Assembly: GCA_033558025.1 (NCBI GenBank)
Contig: JAUCEF010000005.1
Span: 5,766,001-5,830,000, forward strand
Direction: 5' to 3'
Source: Phytophthora sp. 'mugwort'
Lineage: Eukaryota > Oomycota > Peronosporomycetes > Peronosporales > Peronosporaceae
Length of the DNA: 64,000 nucleotides
Shown: piece after piece, positions 1-10,484 of the stretch
Layout of the letters: each line of letters begins with the position of its first letter
Numbering within the stretch: position 1 is the first letter of the stretch
The notes under the pieces: generated by a model
Databases searched by the model: none
Told to the model about the DNA's origin: nothing
The model's input: only the letters and a program-made list of their open reading frames with translations
Made by a program: the position numbers and the translations under genes

Positions 1-143
1 GTGCCAGCTCGCTTCACTACTCCTATCGCGTCCCACTCCGTTCCGCTCGCTGTTCCAACTCGCTGCACTACTCATATCGCGTAGGGTGGACGCCTTCGCT
101 TCGCTAGGCCGCTAAGTACGGTTTGGTGTAACCACACACCATA

Positions 144-310
144 ATTGTAGCCAATGGTAGGCCGGCTTTGCTTCGTTCGGCAGCAATAAACAGTTTGCGC
201 CAATGGGAGGACGCCTTCGCTTCAACCGGGAGAAATAGACAGTTTGAGCCAATGGGAGGCCACCTCGCTGCGCTCGGCAGCAATTAAAAACCACATGGAT
301 TTGGGCCAAT
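144..310. repeat. CCAAT-containing short tandem repeat
   Basis: Four copies of a GCCAAT-centred unit start at about 150, 199, 248 and 305, spaced 49, 49 and 57 bases. The middle two share the longer context CAGTTTG.GCCAATGGGAGG. The first 120 bases hold a second imperfect pair (TCGC.TCACTACTC.TATCGCGT). CCAAT boxes are common in eukaryotic promoters, but no clear gene follows on either strand (ORF 383-694 has no recognisable features), so this may equally be part of an older repeat. The rest of 1-900 shows no gene that I can support. Confidence 0.45.
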
Positions 311-902
311 GAGAAGGGTTTTTAAACGTGACACAGTGCTATTTTTGCAATTTCCGGCATAGCTAGCCGAGTCGGAAAGATAGTGGATTCGATTTTGTGG
401 GTTGGTGGCGGTACTAAACGCAAAGCGAAGCCATGCCGAAAGGGAGGTGCAGGCGGGCAGGCAGGAAAGCTTCGGATAACAGACAGACAGGACGCTAGAG
501 CAGTATTTTTAGATTTCCCTAACGCGTGTGCTACCGTCTTACCCCGCAAATTAGACATAGCAGTTCTAAACGAATACAGCGCTGATCGTGTCCTCTATTC
601 GTTTATGACGCATATGTGCTATACGTCGAACAGCTTGCTGAAGTCTGAAGAAAATCTCGGCGGTGGGTCCTGGAATCTAGCTTGGTGGTTTTAGGCTTGA
701 CCCTCTTACTCAACCGGATTGGGTTCAAACCCGCCTGCGTGCAGTTCACGATGTGTGTTTGTAATGGGTCTTTTCTTTCTCCGGTGACTGCGCTGTAAAC
801 GGAGGTTTTGCTAATCATTTTTGATTTTATGTATTGAGGCGTTCGTTTGGAAATGCTCAAAAGACTAATGTATTGCGCGTTAGACAACGTATCCATCTAT
901 CT

Positions 903-2565
903 TCACTGTAAATACGACCCCGAGCGAGCCAGACATACGGTTCTCGTGGGATTTTCTACGGTGTACGAAAACTTGGACAAGAACTTGTTGTTCTTATCAA
1001 CAGTAGTTACCTCAATGTTCCATGTGTGCATATGAGCAACAGCGTAAAGCTCCAATTCTCTAGGCTCCTTTGTCTCGTTACGAATTCCAGCCAAGTAGTC
1101 ATCGTCAAAGAGACCATCTAACTCATTCATTGTCTCCATAATACTCGTCAATATCGAAGAGTATCCACTCAGGGGCGTACAATGCCACGCACAAGACAAC
1201 AGAACAAGCTGGACGTGCGGTCATCCGGCAAGTACTACAATGTTGTTGCAATAGCCAATTGCTCCCTGTCGTCAGCTTCAGTGAAATGGCTGTATTGTCC
1301 ATTAGTGGTCCATGTCGACGTCTGTAGCGAGAAGGTCACGCAGCGGAGGGTGAAGCGCTTCAATATCGAAGTCTTGCTTAGGAATCAAGCCACACAGCGT
1401 AAAAGCTCGCTTTATGCTGGCTGCATCATTCATTGCAACCCAATCAAGCGTCCACTGTGCTACCGTAGCGTAGCGTTGCCCGCCTTTGTCTGCAGCAATG
1501 TGTCCTCCAGGGCTCTGCCGAGATAATCGTCGAACCGGTCTCTGTAGTACTCCTGGTAGCTTCTGTTGACTGCGACGTCAAGTGGTTGTAGGATGTTAGT
1601 CATGTTGGGCGGTAGAATCAGTACAAAAACGTTGTACGCTTCAAGTTGTTTGGATTCAACAAGCTTCACATGACAACCGTAAGAGTCAATGAGGTACAGC
1701 ACCGACTCGCGATAAAGCTGTGTCTCAATCCTACGGCACACTACCTGCCGAGCATGCTCCAGGAGAATGTCAGCACTCCACATGCCAGTAGGATTGACTT
1801 CGACCATGACATCGGGTGCGCACGACGGTTTATTTTTCAGCTTGGAAAAAAGAAGGTGGGGGGTCAGCATCTTGCCCCCTCCAGTGATCGGAAGGTAGCG
1901 GTGAAACGTCGATGGGCTCGAACCCCCTTTCCGAAGCAGAACTTCACGGGAATCACGCGCCGTGATCGTTGACTGGGGCTCCGTCTCGAAGTACCGAGGC
2001 ACCTGGTCCATGTTGATGATATTGCTGGGCTTGATGTTGTGTGTCTCAATGAGGTGCTGTGCCTGCTGAATGAAATCACGACAGATTTGCTGGGCTTCAG
2101 TGGGAAGGCATCGTGACATTGTCTGCCTGCAGGAGACAAAATTCCGGCGTCGCCTTTGAACCTGGTGAGCCAGCTTGAAGAAGCATCAAAGCCTTCGGTC
2201 CCACCACCATGAATTGAGCGATATATGTTCTTGGCCTGCAGGCGAATGTACGCGTCCTTCGCGCGAAGTCCCTTGACATTACGAGCAGTAACCCATTGAA
2301 AAAGCCGCTCTTCAAGCTCGGAGTGAGCTGGTTTGCGACCAGCTCCACTTAGACGAAGCCGGCGGGAGACGCGAATAGCAACTTGACGGTTCTTGAGGGC
2401 CGCTTTCATTTGATCTTCAACCTTGTGTCATCGCCGTATAGTCTCTACGGGTACGTTGTGCTTTGCACTGAGAGCAGCAAAACCGTGACCTTTGACTCCT
2501 TTCTGGTAGTCAGCAAGAACCACAAGTTTCTCGTTGATACTGTAGCTCCGACGCTCGCAGCTCAT
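903..2565 (-). pseudogene. pogo/Tigger-like DDE transposase, decayed
   Basis: Read on the minus strand from ATG at 2565. The N-terminus is a CENP-B-like helix-turn-helix region (2565-2140: SINEKLVVLADYQKG, then a second HTH with ERLFQWVTARN). The DDE_1-type core follows at 2119-1460 ([39 protein letters not shown]; the last block is typical of pogo-like transposases). A C-terminal stretch at about 1457-1300 reads PKQDFDIEALHPPLRDLL, and 1199-903 may be the tail. The gene is broken: a TGA at 2428-2430 sits where the context suggests Trp (IRR-stop-HKVEDQ), a frameshift lies near 2120-2140, and there are stops near 1460 and below 1300. It would have cut and pasted a Tc1/mariner-superfamily DNA transposon in the nucleus. 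Terminal inverted repeats were not located. Confidence 0.85.
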
Positions 2566-2828
2566 GGTTGCTCTTGTTGTAGAATGATAAGCAAAACGCA
2601 GAGTTTAGGTGAAACGTAAGTGAATGGCTTCGAGCTCTTGGAGGTGTTACTGACTACCGGTAGTTCATGGCGTGAACCATGTGTTATATTAAACAGGTGG
2701 TCAAAATGAGGGTTGCCTTCCGTTTGAGCGAAATGCACAGTTTCTTTAGAGCACCTATGTCTAATATGCGGGATAAGACGGTAGCTTACCTACGCCCATA
2801 CGCCGCTGTGCGATCGCGTCGTTCTTAC

Positions 2829-5367
2829 CTACTCTGAGACGGCCTCCGAAATGGCACGCGCCCAATGCTGCGCGAGGTTGTTCGAGTCCGTGATCCGGAT
2901 CGTATCTGACCGCTGTAGAGGAATGAAAAGAAGATGTCAGCAGTAGCTAACACAATACCAAAGACAAGCATTTGCTACATACCGCTACAACGTCGAACGT
3001 GTGGGGATCGATCTCGTTCACAGTGGTCTCCGGGGTCAGGAAAAGCTCGCGCTTGAAGCGGCCAGACCACGAGCTGATCACGACCAATCGCGGGGCGTCA
3101 GTGAGATAGAGCTGGTAACGAAAGACGGAAGTTAGCATTGTGGCTGCAACTATCGTTCTGCAAAGCACAAGATACCTCTCGGGTGCGGTTAAACATCTTG
3201 GAGCGGACTTTCACGGTCGATTCGAAGCGGATCTGCTCGTCATAGCCGATGCAAGCTGGTCGGTTTCTCTGAAGCGAGCTGCTACTTCGCGAGCGTTTGC
3301 TGCTGTACATATCAGAAAACGGGAATCCCAATGTGAGAAGGCTTCTGTAGTATCCTATAGTGTTAACGCGACATTACAGTACCTGAATTCGTCAGACGTG
3401 CTTTCTGAGAAATCGTCCGAAAAGTATTCGGCGACGGTCCAGTTCTCTGAAGCGCCATCCTGTGTGTTGTTAGCACCGATCATTAGACAATCATAAGTCT
3501 GTGAGCTATTACTGTATTTAACGTTGCAGACCTACCAGCTTCGGCTCCGGCAACATTAGCTCGGGAGGGTTGTACGGGGGAGTTTGGTCGCCAATGTCGT
3601 CCCATTCGACACCGTCGAAAAACAGGTGGTTCTGCGCGACCACAAGCACCGTTAAGTGTAAATGTAACACAGTTTAATACAGCAGCTCATGGTGTCACAC
3701 ACAGAAAACGTAAACTAACCTTCAGCTCGGCGTAACCGTCATCATTCTGCTGAGCGCCAATACGTTCGTCAGGGTCCTGTCAGCAGTAAGTAGATGAGCA
3801 CTTCAGTCATTTACAGTTGCAGTGAAATGGTCCAAGCTTGTATCTTTGCCAATGAATACTGAGCACAAAAGTACCTGAATAAGGAGTTTGCGGATCAGGT
3901 CCTGCGCGCTTTCCGGGACGCTCGTTGGGAACTCGAATTCATCGCTCGAGTGGTTAACAATCTACAAAACACTTCACTGTCAGTGACTAACCTTGAAAAT
4001 CGATAATAGGATCGTTCACTGCCAGGCTCACCACTTGAAAAGTCAGGTAATCGTTTTCTCCAACAAAAGGGGCGCGTCCAGTGAACATCTACTCAAATAA
4101 AATACTATAAGTATCCATTTTCGTTCGACAGCAGCGGCTTTCAGCCAACCACGGGCGGACCTGAAAGATCAAGCAGCCCATTGCCCACAGATCGGCTGCT
4201 CTTGAGGCTGGTTTGTCGTGCAACACTTCCGGTGACACGTAAGAGGCGGTGCCACAAAACTGGGAAACGTCGCTACTCTCGCCATCTTGGTCCTATGTGA
4301 ATGGAATAAAACAATCAGAGCCGAACTGACAAGGACAACGGGCAGGTCCGATCTTGAGCGCTTGTCGAGGAGTCGTCTCACCTTTGCAGTGCCGAAATCA
4401 GTCACCTTCAAGTGTCCTTCCTCACTACAAAAGAGCAGAAGATCGCGTAAGTAATCGTTAATATGTAGCCAGCATATCAGGCAAATCTACGCCTCTAATG
4501 CAAACTACCTGAGGAGCAGGTTGTCAGGCTTGATGTCTCGGTGGATGACGTGCTGCAGTAGGATTCTTCTTGGTTAATGCAGTACTTGACAAAAAAAATA
4601 CAGCTACAGACTACTCTACAATGTTGCAGTACCTGCGTGTGCATGTACTCAAGCGCGTTGACCAGCTCTGCGATGTAAAATTGCGTGAGTTCAGAAGAGC
4701 ACGCCGCGTCCGACACGCCTTGCTCCTGCTGCTTTTGATACTCCTGGCTGCTCGACGGGACAAGTGATCAAGTCAGAGTCGACCCAGTGAAGCGACACGC
4801 CTTGGATAGCACACACCTGATGAGTCCGAAGAGATCACCGCCGCGACACAGCTCCATGACCAAGTACAAGCTGTGGTGATCCTGTCTCCACAACGAGATC
4901 CAAATAAAGTGAGACGAGGAGGCCAGATAGATTCCTTTTTACGGTGCCGCACCAACTCAGCCAGCAGCTAAACGCTGCTCAACGGCCGTGCACGGCGGCA
5001 TCAAGGATCTGTGTCCCCTTACGCGGAAGCTACAGTAGAACTTGACGATGTTGGGGTGCGAGAGACGCGACATGACCTTGCGCTCCGTGAGCACGAAGGC
5101 TGTCTTGTTCTCCTTGCGGATAAAGCTCTGATCCATCACCTTTACAGCAAAATCCATGTGACTCTTCTTCAGTTGTGCGTGGAAAACCTGCAAGGGGCAC
5201 GGCAAGAAGAATGACACTTTCCGCGTAAGTGCAACGCAGAGGCGCGACGTCCGCGGCTGTCAGCCCACCTTGGCGTAGGATCCTTGGCCCAACACATTGC
5301 CGAAGAAGAAGTCACCGGCCTCGGGCGCCGCGTCGAAGTGGAGCGCGTGCGCCGGCGTCGTGGCCAT
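2829..5367 (-). CDS. PDK1: 3-phosphoinositide-dependent protein kinase 1 (PDK1), multi-exon
   Basis: AGC-type Ser/Thr kinase that in other eukaryotes phosphorylates the activation loops of AKT and S6K-class kinases at membranes rich in 3-phosphoinositides. About 13 short exons with GT-AG introns can be traced. In order: Gly loop [11 protein letters not shown] (about 5270), FAVKVMD with the catalytic Lys and [19 protein letters not shown] (about 5150-5050), [16 protein letters not shown] (about 4840), catalytic loop [14 protein letters not shown] (about 4520), DFGTAK (about 4390), activation segment and APE equivalent SYVSPEVL (about 4240), [10 protein letters not shown], then [10 protein letters not shown] and [10 protein letters not shown] (about 3620-3770). 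After the kinase domain comes a PH-like domain: [14 protein letters not shown] (about 3080) and [13 protein letters not shown], ending at TAG 2829-2831. The order kinase then PH and the KENK..VMSRL block match PDK1. ATG 5367 is the last possible start before the Gly loop; upstream exons are possible. The residue aligned with human S241 appears to be Gln (VSQFCGT). Confidence 0.88.
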
Positions 5368-5652
5368 CTCCCTCTTGTACTGTGTTAATAGTCGAGCTGG
5401 TTGTCAAGTCGCATAAATATAAACCAAAAGAGTCGTTTGATACACCCTTTCATAAAATACACCAATAATAATAATTTCTATAATTGGCTTGAAACTCAAG
5501 GCAATCTCGCCCATGAAATCCTCCAATTATGATACACTCCAGAAAGTGATGCAATACAGTGGCCGGCGAAATACCTCTTTTCAGTGCTATCCTGAATTGT
5601 TATACACCCAGGTTGTGATAAAAGATGCTGACCGGCGAATTACAAAAGCAAG

Positions 5653-6026
5653 TCAAATGCAATTATCCTGGTACCGGTTTGCGATACAAAATGTAGAATA
5701 TCTACCGAACGGGGGGTGCTTATAATACATGTAATTGTGGCGCTGGTCCGTATGGTCGAGAAGGGCGAACATGAACTCCTGCTGTTTGCGGCACTGCTTG
5801 TGTCCTAACTCATCTCTAAATGCTCGTTGCATTGCTCGAGGCCTCTGCATCGCCCTTGAAGACTCATTGCAGTGTTTGAGGCCCCTGCATCACCCTTGGA
5901 GACCCCCCCCTCCACCACATCTGAGATAACAAAAGCTGCGCCATCCACTGAAGCTATACTGAAGTGGAGCCGTTCCTTCCGTTCTTCTGTCGACAGGTTT
6001 TCCGGCGTCTGATCGACAGCAGCCAC
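5653..6026 (-). other. possible upstream exon(s) of PDK1
   Basis: Minus-strand reading from ATG 6026 gives MAAVDQTPENLSTEERKE and a short acidic stretch, and an overlapping frame at about 5830-5735 reads ELGHKQCRKQQEFMFALLD. Both look more protein-like than the surrounding DNA and lie 370-660 bases upstream of the PDK1 Gly-loop exon in the same orientation. A 40-base imperfect tandem duplication (about 5820-5900) shifts the frame between them. I found no donor with the right phase to join them to the exon at 5367, so this is only a candidate. The stretch 5400-5650 shows nothing else. Confidence 0.25.
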
Positions 6027-6029
6027 ACC

Positions 6030-6990
6030 TTCATCATTGCCTCGCCAGCTCCTAGGTCACCGTCTATCTTGCACTAAACGGGACAGCGGTCATCATCCGT
6101 TCTTTTAGTGGATTCAACAGCTCGTCTAGTTGCCAGCTCAGTTGAACTATAAATAGTAGTTGGGTATATATATACGGGCATGACATTCCGTGATACCGTA
6201 TTCCACGTAAACTCGCAATTTAGTAGTCGAGAAGACGTGTCTTGTCCAGCAAATTTTCAAAATTTCCGATAAGCATATCATTTTAGCTCTCGGCTCCATA
6301 TCACCCACTTGTACAATATTTTCCTATCAAAGACGCGACATACCAACCGACCCCGTTTCCAAATACCATTATTCTGGCACTCCACTATGTGATGACTCCA
6401 TTGAGTAATAATGTGGCGCCCGAAGCTATCACACTCAAGAGGATTGTCTGTTTTCTTTAACAAACCTCGCTACTATACTATTTGTTTCATGCAGCTCGTG
6501 GAACTCTACGGAGAATTGTGTTCATCATCCTGCTCAACTATCTCATCGAGGATTTTCGATTCCGTGACCCCACGCCAAGAAGGACGCGCTTAAGATCAAG
6601 CTGATCACGCATCGGGGTCGCGCAGGCCTCATCGCGCCCCAACTGCACCACTTTTACATCCCCCTTCTCGCCATATTTTGACTTTCTACGTAATTTGTGC
6701 TTTTGTGCGATCTCTCAAGGCACTAGAAATGCACCGCTCCGGGCTGCAACGAATGGGCCATCGATGGCGGCATGTGTCCGCAGTACAAACTATTCGGCAT
6801 GGTTGCGTTTGTCTCCCTGTTACGATAGGGGGTTCATATCTAGAGTATTTATATGTATTTGGTTCTTGAATGGCATTCCTTCCTTCTCGTCTTCTGAAGC
6901 GCTGCGCGGTCACCCAGGGCTTAGCACCAGCACCAGCTTGTCTCATCGTCTCCCAAGGCTGTTAACGGTGTCTCGTGGCACGGTTACGAT
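6030..6990. other. intergenic, no gene seen
   Basis: AT-rich spacer between the PDK1 region and the lipoyl-domain gene. Only short ORFs without recognisable motifs are present on either strand. It would hold the 3' flank of the lipoyl gene. Confidence 0.5.
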
Positions 6991-6991
6991 C

Positions 6992-7685
6992 TTACAGGAA
7001 CGCGAGGCCCGAGTTAATCGATTCCACTTCTACGGGCGACAGCGGCAAGCGTTTGGTGCTGGTGAAGGGCAAGACATTGGTACTGGACGGATGGACAGGA
7101 ACGGCGCATAGCGGCGGCGACGACAAGTTTTTAAGGCCTAGCGGCTTGGAGAGCGGCGACGGCTTCGGTGGCAGCAGCGAGCGCTTGCCCAGGAACTTGA
7201 TGAGGGGCACGCGGCGTCCGGACGGCGCCGAGGCAGCAGCAGCGGGTGCGTGCTTCAACGACGCGGCAGTCGAGGGCTGTGCGGATTTGCTGTAGCCACT
7301 GGCCCCCAACGCGTCGTCCAGCGTGAAGAGCGGCTTCCCCACCTCCACATTGTCCTCCAGCTTGGCCAGCACCTCCACAACCGTGCCGGCCACGGGGCTA
7401 GTCACGTCAACGCTGACCTGGCAGTAGCAACGCTCATAGTATCAGTGCAACTTGTTCCAATTGGCGATAATGCCTTTCAGTCAGTACCTTATCGGTCTCG
7501 AGCACAAGAACGACCTCGTCCGCATGCACGGTGTTGCCCGCCTTCTTGACGATCTCCACAAGCGTCCCTTCACTAATAGAGTCGCCCATGGACGGCACGT
7601 TCACCGTCTGGATGGCCAATCGCCCACTGGACGCGTGGAAGGCGCGCGACAATGAAGACACTAGGCCTCGGGAGCAGCTCAACAT
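6992..7685 (-). CDS. mitochondrial lipoyl-domain protein with KGD4-like PLIKF motif, lacking E2 catalytic domain
   Basis: Two exons: 7685-7488 and 7417-6992, joined across a 70-base intron with donor GTACTG and acceptor CTGCCAG, phase 0, giving 207 residues. Residues 1-25 are Arg/Ser-rich ([13 protein letters not shown]), like a mitochondrial presequence. A complete biotinyl/lipoyl domain follows ([28 protein letters not shown] with the lipoylated Lys in [17 protein letters not shown]), closest in wording to the 2-oxoglutarate dehydrogenase E2 (DLST). After an Ala/Pro linker comes [15 protein letters not shown] and then a Pro/Ser/Leu tail ending at TGA. The peripheral subunit-binding and acyltransferase domains of a real E2 (about 400 residues) are absent, so this cannot be a transacylase. 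The PLIKF motif resembles the short conserved motif of KGD4/MRPS36, which tethers E3 in the same complex (from memory). It could be a natural lipoyl-KGD4-like accessory subunit or a truncated E2; reading frame and splice sites are intact. Confidence 0.75.
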
Positions 7686-7689
7686 GGTC

Positions 7690-8014
7690 GGCCGATACTA
7701 AAAGCTGGTTTGGAGCGTGCGGCCACGGTTAAGAACGAGAGATGAAGTGGCCCGGCTAAGGCACATTGCAGCTAACATGTAAACCGCATACCGGTACGTA
7801 CCTATTCAAATTGACACTTACAATGTTTTTCAACTGAAAACACACAATACAATAATAATAATTATCATTATATACCCACAATGCATTTGTTCTCAGAAAT
7901 TATTCCGACACCCATACAATAAAAATACCAACTCGATTTGACTGCTTCCAACCAACACCGGTAGCAACGGTATTTGATGTTTTTTTGCTCTTCACCTTGC
8001 TGCAAGAGTCCTTT
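7690..8014. other. promoter-side spacer of the lipoyl gene
   Basis: AT-rich DNA between the start of the minus-strand lipoyl gene and the first Gypsy LTR. No ORF or RNA gene is seen. It should contain the lipoyl gene promoter; I found no convincing oomycete initiator. Confidence 0.4.
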
Positions 8015-8280
8015 CGCCGCCAAAATTAGGTAGAATTAAGACTGAATATACTTATAGGTGACCGCTTTTAATGCATCTACATACTAACTATTAGTCACCT
8101 ATAAAGTTCCCTAGATGTTATCCTATTGAGTGGCTATGAGGTCTTTGTACCATATCTTCGGTACCTATCCATGACGTCATTATCGTCGAAGTCATAGTGA
8201 TGTTTGGCAACATCACTTAGTGTACTTGGGTACACTTGCTCTGAAGAGTGACTTGGCACTCTTCATGTAACCCCGTTACA
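8015..8280 (-). repeat. 3' LTR of Gypsy family A
   Basis: About 266 bases, aligned along its length with 14629-14887 and 17975-18222. Shared landmarks are AATTAGGTAGA, CCTAGATGTTATCCTATTGAG and CCATGACGTCAT. The inner end reads GTAACCCCGTTACA. Confidence 0.85.
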
Positions 8281-8465
8281 TCCTCACCCACTTAGGTTCG
8301 GTTTACCGACAATCCAGGGCGAGTGAAAGGAAATCTCCGTCTTTCACTCTCCAAGTCATATTACATCGACTTCGCTGCGATTGGTTTCCGCAGCCGGCTC
8401 ATTTCCTTTTGAGCCCGAGAACTTCCGCGTGCTCTTCTTCTTCGGCTTTCACGTCAGCCTTAAGC

Positions 8466-10305
8466 ATGACCAAGACTCGGTCTGGCAGCGGTGCGAAAGC
8501 GCTTGCCAAGCTGTTGCTTCCCAGCAGCAGGCTAGCTCTAAGCCGTCCGGCAAAGCCTCTGCCGCTAAGGGATCGACCAAGGTGGCATCCAAGGTGACCC
8601 CAAGGCAGTTGACCCGCCTGACGAAGACCCTGAGCTCCTTGTGGACTATGAGGACTCGGACAAGTCTCCCATGTCCTGGGGTGATAACGAGATCCCGCTC
8701 GTCAAGGGGTCTGACGGCGACCCGAGTCAGTCGGACTCGCTTGGGTCCCGTACCCCGCTGTCTAGCCATAACGGCGACGATGGCGACGCGCCGAAGACGG
8801 CCGAGCGTCAGGGGGGCCCATGCTCACCCAAGGAGGACGAAGAGAATCCTCGTTCTCCGGTCAAGAACTTGACGCTCGCTGAGGCAGCTGCCCGCGTCAA
8901 GGCTGCTAAGGCCGCAGCAGCCTCGGAAGTCAGCCGCAAGCGGCGAGCTGCTTCCAGTTCTCCGATCCGTGAAGGGTATGGAACCCTCACGCTCACGAAC
9001 AAGGAACTCTTCGATTTCTCTTCCGATGAGGAAGAGGGCCAAGTCGGCCGAGAGATCTCCAACGATCTCGACGGGCAGCAGTCGGAGTATCAGGCTGCTC
9101 GTCATAAGGGAGCGCGGTCCCGGCGACCCTATCGCCTGTGAAGTACTCTTCACCTGTTCGTGGGGGTCCGCCTTACGCTCCCGGGTACTTCCCTCCTGAG
9201 GAGTCCCACGGAGCCGACGTCTACATGGGTCAGCTCCAGCCGCCTCGCGTGCTTCTTGGCGAGAGCTCTTCTCGGGGCACTTATGAGCGCCACCTGGTGG
9301 CCAAGCAGCCCCTGTTCCAAAACGTGAGCATTGTTCGGTGCGTGCTCCTGGCACCGCACAACATCCCGCTCAAGGCGTTCACGAGCCGACGAATGAAGCC
9401 TGAGCTCCGGTCGGGACTCCGTCCTGTGTGGGGCTATCCAGCCGTGATGCCCCACACTGTGGCTCTTTCCAAGAGGCCGAGACCGTCTTTTGGAAGTGGG
9501 CAGCTACGCGCTGCTCACAAAGACAACTCAAGGTTCTCCGGCAAGATCTCACCCTGGAGGCCATCCTTGACCTCCGCGATCTGCGTATTGAGTTTGCTCA
9601 TGTGGTAGGCAACGGCAGCTCTCTCGAGAACTGCAGAAGCATTCCGCCTCTAGTGCTCACGATGAGCGCGGGTATGGTCTTGGTTCTACGACCACACCCC
9701 GTTCGGGCAAGAAAGCCCGAACTACTTCGAAGCCGCCGCCGATTCTGTTCCCAGATCGCGACAGCCTTCGGGCATCAGTCTGGAGCCGTTCGTACGGCTC
9801 CCAGGAGCAATCCGCCTCTGAGTATCCCCTCCACTTCACCCGGAGCTGGCGCTTCCTGTGATCGCGCCGCTCCTGGAGGACCCGCTCCACGTGGTAGTAA
9901 GGCTCCCCATTACGTCGAAGGAGAGGTGGTGGCGCCCTCGTATGAGTACGGGTATGAGGCACCGCCTTACGGGCCCGCCTCTGGGCCTGTGTGCCGCCTT
10001 CGGCTCCACCTTGAGCCGTTGAAGGCTCCGTTCTTCGTCGCCGAGCCCTTTTGTTAAAGATTGCGCTTGGTCTCGGTGAGGGCGGGTATGCCGCCGCCCA
10101 GGCCGGTACTGTTGGGGTGCTTGGGCCGATTCGTGACGACGTGAATCGTCTGGCCGACGACTTGTCGGCCATCGAAGGACGGGTCGATCGTCGCACGAAT
10201 GACGTGGACGAGATCTTCCAACGTCTGGATGCCTTTGGGGCGTCCATGGACCGAGTCCAACGGGAGTTGTCTCTCGTTCGGGACCTTCTGCGGCCTGTGC
10301 TCTAG
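8466..10305 (+). pseudogene. antisense ORF (MTKT protein) of Gypsy family A, copy 1
   Basis: Plus-strand ORF running against the element's transcription. It begins MTKTRSGSGAKALAK at 8466. After frameshifts it continues as a Lys/Ala-rich segment, DPPDEDPELLVDYEDSD, a Ser/Asp/Glu-rich acidic stretch (8641-9141), YAPGYFPPEESHGAD and TYERHLVAKQPLFQ (9180-9320), a Pro/Tyr-rich stretch (PHYVEGEVVAPSYEYGY, about 9910) and a C-terminal heptad-like coiled coil (10051-10305, DDVNRLADDLSAIEGRVD). The same protein features recur at 18411 and, more diverged, at 19904, in compensating frames, which argues that the plus strand was once coding. No known domain is recognised. It lies between the 3' LTR and the integrase/chromodomain and overlaps the latter on the opposite strand. 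Function unknown; alternatives are an accessory antisense protein or a gag-like ORF of a composite element. Confidence 0.65.
9735..9925 (-). pseudogene. chromodomain of Gypsy family A polyprotein
   Basis: Minus-strand reading gives EPYYHVERVLQERRDHRKRQ followed by LRVKWRGYSEADCSWEPYE, a clear chromodomain (aromatic YHVE start, KWRGY, W.P). In chromoviruses this C-terminal integrase module steers integration to marked chromatin. It lies 3' of the integrase on the minus strand and overlaps the plus-strand MTKT ORF. Confidence 0.75.
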
Positions 10306-10484
10306 GCGGGAGCGCCTACTGCGTACTCCCAGCCGTATCACTATGGCTCATACGGCGTATGCAGCCGGGGTTCCTTCGTATGGAGTCCCTTCCGCGGCCC
10401 CGGAAGGGACCTGGGCTTCTTGCTCTTGGTGCGCTCAGAGACAAGAGTCGCAGCCTCGCTTTGTAGAGCTGGGGTCTGTGAGCC

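Noticed and set aside
383..694. 103-codon plus ORF near the window start
   Set aside because: No motif, Lys/Arg-rich start from low-complexity sequence, overlapped by ORFs on the other strand.
9657..10247. Whole 196-codon minus ORF as a separate gene
   Set aside because: Only the chromodomain part is recognisable as Gypsy pol; the remainder is antisense to the coiled-coil end of the MTKT ORF.
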